Assembly: GCA_951812745.1 (NCBI GenBank)
Contig: OX638327.1
Span: 1,415,914-1,479,913, forward strand
Source of the DNA: an uncultured Nitrospirales bacterium
Lineage (GTDB): Bacteria; Nitrospirota; Nitrospiria; Nitrospirales; UBA8639
Direction of reading: 5' to 3'
Length of the DNA: 64,000 bases
Part shown: positions 62,824-64,000 of the stretch, one piece after another
Position numbering within the stretch: position 1 is the stretch's first letter
How the letters are laid out: each line of letters opens with the position of its first letter
Translations under genes and position numbers: made by a program
The notes under the pieces: model-generated
Told to the model about the DNA's origin: nothing
Database searches by the model: none
Seen by the model: only the letters and a program-made list of their open reading frames with translations

Positions 62824-64000
62824 AACGACTCCAACAACTCGACACCCACCTTCCACACGTCTCCGGCACCCAACGTCAGCACCGTATCCCCGGGTCGAAG
62901 TTCCGAGATCAGTCGATTGAACAACGCGTCTTGTTTCTCCATCCAATGGACCGCCGGATGTCCCGTGGTCCGAATGCGTTCGGCCAGGATTTCCCCGGAC
63001 ACGCCTTCGATCGACTCTTCGCCTGCCGCATAAATCGGCGTCACGTACAGGATGTCCGCTTGCTCGAAGGCGTTCGCGAATTCATCCAACAAATCGTGCG
63101 TGCGGCTGTACCGGTGTGGTTGAAAGACCACCACCAATCGCCCCGACCAGACGGCCCTGGCCGCGGCCAGGGTCACCCGGATTTCCGTCGGGTGATGGCC
63201 GTAATCATCCACGACCGCCACGCCCCCTCTTTCTCCACGGATATGAAATCGCCGTTCGACGCCGGAGAATGAGGCGACGCCGGCACGAATCAAGTCCAAT
63301 GGCACGTCCAATTCCAAACCGACCCCGATCGCGGCCAACGCATTGGACACGTTGTGAACGCCCGGACTATTGAGTCGAAACGGGCCTAGTTGCTGTTCGC
63401 GAAAGTGCACACGAAAATTCGTGGTCCGGCCCCTGATTTCTATGTCCGTGGCACACAAATCCGACTTGAAGGAGTCGGCGACCTCCCGGCCATAGGTGAC
63501 GTATCGCTTCTGGACCTGAGGCAGCATCGCGCGAAGATGCTCGTCATCCGCGCACAGGATGGCCACGCCATAAAAAGGAACTTTATTGACGAATTCCAAA
63601 AAGGCCGCTTTCAGCCGATCCATGGATCCATAGTGGTCGAGATGCTCTCGATCGATATTCGTCACCACCGCAATCGCGGGGGACAGTCGCAGGAACGACC
63701 CGTCACTTTCATCCGCCTCGGTGATGAGCAAGTCGCTTCGTCCCAACCGGGCATGGGTGCCCATGGCATTCACCTTCCCCCCCACCACGAACGTCGGGTC
63801 GAGGCCGGCCTGCGCCAAGACCGACGCAACAATGGACGTCGTCGTGGTTTTGCCGTGAGCCCCGGCGATCGCCACGCCGAACTTGAGTCGCATGAGTTCC
63901 GCCAGCATTTCGGCCCGCGGGATCACCGGCACGACTCGCTGTTTCGCGGCTATCACTTCCGGGTTCGAGGCCTGCACGGCTGAAGAGATCACCACCACTT
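62820..64000 (-). CDS. murC: UDP-N-acetylmuramate-L-alanine ligase, N-terminus beyond the edge
   Basis: MurC adds L-Ala to UDP-MurNAc. The visible 393 residues contain the ATP loop VAIAGAHGKTTTTS, then DESDGSFLRL and DYGHHPTEIRVTL. The first about 70 residues (Rossmann N-terminal part) lie outside the window. It is the first visible gene of murC-murB-ddl-ftsQ-ftsA-ftsZ, coupled to murB. Confidence 0.97.
   Translation of the reverse strand, partial: VVVISSAVQASNPEVIAAKQRVVPVIPRAEMLAELMRLKFGVAIAGAHGKTTTTSIVASVLAQAGLDPTFVVGGKVNAMGTHARLGRSDLLITEADESDGSFLRLSPAIAVVTNIDREHLDHYGSMDRLKAAFLEFVNKVPFYGVAILCADDEHLRAMLPQVQKRYVTYGREVADSFKSDLCATDIEIRGRTTNFRVHFREQQLGPFRLNSPGVHNVSNALAAIGVGLELDVPLDLIRAGVASFSGVERRFHIRGERGGVAVVDDYGHHPTEIRVTLAAARAVWSGRLVVVFQPHRYSRTHDLLDEFANAFEQADILYVTPIYAAGEESIEGVSGEILAERIRTTGHPAVHWMEKQDALFNRLISELRPGDTVLTLGAGDVWKVGVELLESL

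Noticed and set aside
1-64000. CRISPR arrays, prophage, insertion sequences, BGCs or defence islands
   Set aside because: No regularly spaced direct repeats, transposase, phage structural, NRPS/PKS or restriction/defence genes were seen. The only toxin-like sequence is the broken PIN fragment.

Overview
This 64 kb window is a dense, mostly co-oriented stretch of bacterial chromosome (roughly 57-58% G+C by eye) made almost entirely of core genes, with two tRNAs and a few accessory or unrecognised genes. The organism is a diderm-type bacterium with FtsA/FtsQ/FtsZ, peptidoglycan synthesis, a citramalate synthase and a type II secretion/type IV pilus-like ATPase. Gene content and protein style suggest Nitrospirota (Nitrospira-like). 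That assignment is inference from recollection and no database was consulted. Most genes lie on the minus strand, so the biological order runs from right to left.

Layout from the left edge: the start of a secreted protein (cut off), ftsY, ybeY, phoH and mutM (minus). Then come a plus-strand zinc-ribbon/acidic protein pair, a DUF1295 membrane protein, a small unknown gene, tRNA-Pro, a MerR-type regulator and an IHF/HU protein. At 6.6-13.3 kb an aspartate-family and 2-oxobutanoate cluster runs alaC-hom-thrC-lysC-cimA. At 13.6-19.05 kb, on the plus strand, are pdxJ-nnr-tsaE-mutS, ending in a bidirectional terminator shared with an opposing pair of unrecognised exported proteins (19.1-20.4 kb) that have their own strong promoter. 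At 20.6-30.5 kb is the translation/RNA operon rimP-nusA-infB-ylxP-rbfA-truB-rpsO-pnp-M16 peptidase, preceded by an intrinsic terminator.

At 30.7-31.2 kb a truncated PIN-domain gene sits beside tRNA-Lys. Next come purA and a one-carbon group folD-metF-panB. A plus-strand pair follows: an exported NHL-type beta-propeller protein translationally coupled to a Cys-rich protein. At 37-46.6 kb is a fatty-acid/phospholipid and ribosome cluster: rpsF-ssb-rpsR, yceD-rpmF-plsX-fabH-(enoyl-ACP-reductase-like SDR)-fabD-fabG-acpP-fabF-rnc-cyclophilin. At 46.7-53.9 kb are pgsA, gspE-gspF, ispE, prs, rplY and pth. From 54 kb to the right edge is the division/cell-wall cluster murC-murB-ddl-ftsQ-ftsA-ftsZ-pgeF-yggS-yggT, followed by a serine hydrolase and an opposing small unknown gene.

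Thirteen well-formed sigma70-type promoters, mainly TTGACA-like boxes 17 bp from TANNNT boxes, could be read directly and agree with gene starts. No CRISPR array, insertion sequence, prophage or complete defence system is present. The most interesting leads are the exported protein pair, a G9 tract inside mutS, the terminator/attenuator ahead of rimP, the Y-x6-K reductase in the fab cluster, a leaderless-looking gene, an SSB without the usual acidic tip, and small uncharacterised cysteine-rich proteins. I did not find a system that I can confidently call new.
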